From JAAFJT01 sp043772905 (GTDB lineage Bacteria; Bacteroidota; Bacteroidia; Chitinophagales; Saprospiraceae), in NCBI GenBank assembly GCA_043772905.1, contig JAYVFS010000245.1, forward strand, positions 1 through 64,000: a DNA stretch of 64,000 nt, in the 5' to 3' direction. This document shows, piece by piece, positions 62,832 to 64,000 of this stretch; positions within the stretch are counted from its first letter, which is position 1, and each line of letters begins with the position of its first letter. The translations under genes were made by a program, and so were the position numbers. The notes beneath the pieces are model-generated. The model searched no databases, was not told the DNA's origin, and was given only the letters and a program-made list of their open reading frames with translations.

Positions 62832-62918
62832 GGTATAGTAGATGGAAATTGAATGGATTTTTTATTTTTTTTTGCAAAAGAAAAAGCAAAAATCCATTCA
62901 ATTTCCATCTACTATACC
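62832..62918. terminator. Perfect 31-bp inverted repeat
   Basis: The arms 62832-62862 and 62888-62918 are exact complements (GGTATAGTAGATGGAAATTG at the outer end), with a T-rich then A-rich 25-base loop. It sits between the convergent mutS2 and PLP-enzyme genes. Long enough to be a palindromic mobile element as well as a bidirectional terminator. Confidence 0.85.
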
Positions 62919-62981
62919 TAATACTCAAAAAACTATATTGACTTTAAAATAAACTCATTTAAGTCAAATTTTTAAAATTAA

Positions 62982-63032
62982 ATATTTTATTAAGTCAATT
63001 CTATCAAAAATAGATATTTTATTAAGTCAATT
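62982..63032. repeat. 19-bp direct repeat, period 32
   Basis: ATATTTTATTAAGTCAATT occurs at 62982-63000 and 63014-63032, and a degenerate AAGTCAAATTTT version lies upstream near 62960. It is just beyond the 3' end of the PLP-enzyme gene. Confidence 0.8.
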
Positions 63033-63043
63033 TACAAAACCAT

Positions 63044-64000
63044 TCAATTCATCGCTTGAAGCAAATCTGCCATTATATCTTCCACGTCTTCAATACCTAC
63101 ACTTAGACGAATTAAACCATCTGTAATGCCATTTGCCATACGAACTTCGCGAGGAATACGCAGATGAGACATAGATGCAGGATGCAAAATCAAAGTATCC
63201 ACATCACCCATCGTCGGCGCAAGGGAACAGAATTTTATTTTGTTCATAAAAGCCAAACCAGCTTCCAAACCGCCGACTAATTCAAAACTCAACATACCAC
63301 TGAATCCATTTTGCAATTGTTTTTTAGCCATTTCATTGTCAGGATGAGACGGCAAACCTGGATAATTGACCTTCAATACTGAGGGGTGCCCTTCCAGTTG
63401 TTGTGCGATATGTAAAGCATTTTCAGAATGTTGACGCATACGTAAAGGCATGGTTTTCAAACCATTATACGTCAACCACGCTTCAAATGGGCTGCAATTT
63501 GTTCCTGTCAGTTTCATGGCAGTAAACACTTTTTCTTTCATCAAAACCTTGTCTTTACCGAGAATGACACCAGCAGTTGAATTGCCGTGTCCGTTGATGT
63601 ATTTCGTTGTGGAATGAATGATGAAATCTACGCCGAAAGCAAAAGGTTTTAAAATATACGGTGTGGTGAATGTATTGTCTATCGTCGTCAACATACCGTT
63701 TTCATGGGCAATATCCACCAATTTTTGAATATCCACACAAGCCAATGAAGGGTTTGCCAAAGACTCAAAATAGAGCATTTTTACTGATGGGTCGTTTTTT
63801 ATCGTTTTTTCAACGGCTGTAATGTCTTGTAAATCAACCATTAAAGTCTCGATGCCCAGAGGTTGTAAGAGTTTCAAAAACAACTCAATTGTGCCGCCGT
63901 AAAGATTGCCTTGGGTCAAAATCTTATCGCCCGTTTTCAAAATGCCCAACATCAAAGTTGAAATAGCTGCCATGCCTGAAGATGTCATTATTGCTGAAGC
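63044..64000 (-). CDS. Cys/Met-metabolism PLP enzyme (partial, N-terminus outside window)
   Basis: At least 318 residues of a trans-sulfuration enzyme; the frame stays open to the window edge, and TSSGMAAISTLML is an internal helix of the family, so the true start lies beyond 64000. The PLP lysine is in IIHSTTKYINGHGNS; NLYGGT and TIDNTFTTPYILKP are the cofactor loops. It could be a cystathionine gamma-lyase, gamma-synthase or methionine gamma-lyase; the missing N-terminus and lack of a diagnostic residue prevent a choice. One antisense 10-mer (HPSVLKVN) falls near residue 220 of the visible part. Confidence 0.9.
   Translation of the reverse strand, partial: ASAIMTSSGMAAISTLMLGILKTGDKILTQGNLYGGTIELFLKLLQPLGIETLMVDLQDITAVEKTIKNDPSVKMLYFESLANPSLACVDIQKLVDIAHENGMLTTIDNTFTTPYILKPFAFGVDFIIHSTTKYINGHGNSTAGVILGKDKVLMKEKVFTAMKLTGTNCSPFEAWLTYNGLKTMPLRMRQHSENALHIAQQLEGHPSVLKVNYPGLPSHPDNEMAKKQLQNGFSGMLSFELVGGLEAGLAFMNKIKFCSLAPTMGDVDTLILHPASMSHLRIPREVRMANGITDGLIRLSVGIEDVEDIMADLLQAMN

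Larger units (their letters stand above)
135..63386. repeat. Dispersed 10-mer TACTGAGGGG, 53 exact copies
   Basis: This is a highly iterated non-palindromic word. First bases of copies on the + strand: 2743, 2856, 4741, 5061, 5881, 7829, 12730, 15328, 16004, 18029, 19660, 21161, 28880, 31026, 32291, 34942, 39620, 45265, 45385, 51193, 51449, 53842, 54951, 59190, 61774, 63377. Leftmost bases of copies on the - strand (read CCCCTCAGTA): 135, 8680, 10351, 12115, 16536, 17398, 18550, 22634, 24548, 24905, 25241, 27334, 30837, 33474, 34263, 36301, 41076, 42252, 44186, 46892, 47595, 48438, 49079, 52619, 53090, 56525, 60413. The preceding base is usually A or T; the G run varies from 4 to about 7 and is often followed by TC. 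Fifteen copies are intergenic and 38 lie in genes (21 sense, read TEG or LRG; 17 antisense, read PLS, PSV or PQY). One-mismatch versions are few: 9737, 10925, 13924, 35377, 58231, 58777, 61210. Function is unknown; an uptake-sequence role is inferred. Confidence 0.95.

Noticed and set aside
135..63386. 10-mer as a restriction-methylation target
   Set aside because: A 10-base fully specified non-palindromic site is longer than usual restriction targets, and such targets tend to be avoided rather than enriched; not excluded, but unlikely.
135..63386. 10-mer as a promoter or operator
   Set aside because: Most copies are inside genes, in both directions, with no fixed distance to starts.
1..64000. 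tRNA, rRNA, riboswitch or prophage
   Set aside because: I looked for T-loop patterns, rRNA-like conserved blocks and clusters of phage genes and saw none; without tools a small RNA could be missed.

Overview
The window looks like a chromosomal segment of a low-GC member of the Bacteroidota, probably of the Saprospirales/Chitinophagales kind rather than a classical Flavobacterium (lineage is inference). The evidence is a set of type IX secretion genes (porU, porV, a PorP/SprF protein), C-terminal sorting domains on exported proteins, a short primary sigma factor of the Bacteroidota type, DUF5777/DUF5723-like outer membrane proteins, the near absence of Shine-Dalgarno sequences, and several TAnnTTTG -7 promoter boxes. 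About 86% is coding. I saw no rRNA, tRNA, CRISPR array, prophage or insertion sequence.

Layout. 1-5.8 kb: a gene tail, a cupin gene between two copies of a 44-bp repeat, a flavoprotein, an orphan ABC ATPase, an FHS sugar permease, an esterase and a cytosine-deaminase-like enzyme. 6.1-9.5 kb: two haem-type lipoproteins, an OB-fold protein, YceI and a DUF5777 barrel, likely one envelope/electron-transfer cluster. 9.7-22.5 kb: a Dna2-like nuclease-helicase, an FMN reductase, rpoD, a T9SS cargo protein, a zinc-ribbon protein, pfkA, a GlcNAc-kinase-like protein, a membrane-anchored glucosaminidase and a CBS protein. 22.7-31.5 kb: sodium bioenergetics, with an NhaD antiporter, the complete nqrA-F operon, the flavin transferase gene apbE and a small four-cysteine membrane protein that resembles NqrM. 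31.7-36.6 kb: an MFS carrier, a zinc alcohol dehydrogenase and a GH20 hexosaminidase. 37-49 kb: surface lipoproteins, beta-barrels, an OmpA/TSP3 protein and an M1 peptidase. 49-56 kb: porV, porU and PorP/SprF. 56-64 kb: a LytS-type propeller sensor kinase, mutS2 and a PLP transsulfuration enzyme.

The outstanding observation is a dispersed 10-mer, TACTGAGGGG. I count 53 exact copies by eye in 64 kb (26 on the + strand, 27 on the - strand), against about 0.1 expected by chance. Copies are spaced about 1.2 kb apart with no gap above about 3.4 kb. They are roughly 2.4-fold denser between genes than inside them, and inside genes they fall mostly in weakly constrained places such as signal peptides, linkers and N-termini, in five reading contexts (TEG, LRG, PLS, PSV, PQY). 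Only seven one-mismatch versions were seen, so the exact word seems to be maintained. Density, strand balance and placement resemble the DNA uptake sequences of Neisseria and Haemophilus, and the lack of strand bias argues against Chi or KOPS. I know of no such sequence described in Bacteroidota; this is the candidate undescribed system.

Other notable items are a decayed GH20 fragment, several long perfect inverted repeats (one terminator carries the 10-mer in its loop), and a dispersed palindromic element present twice.
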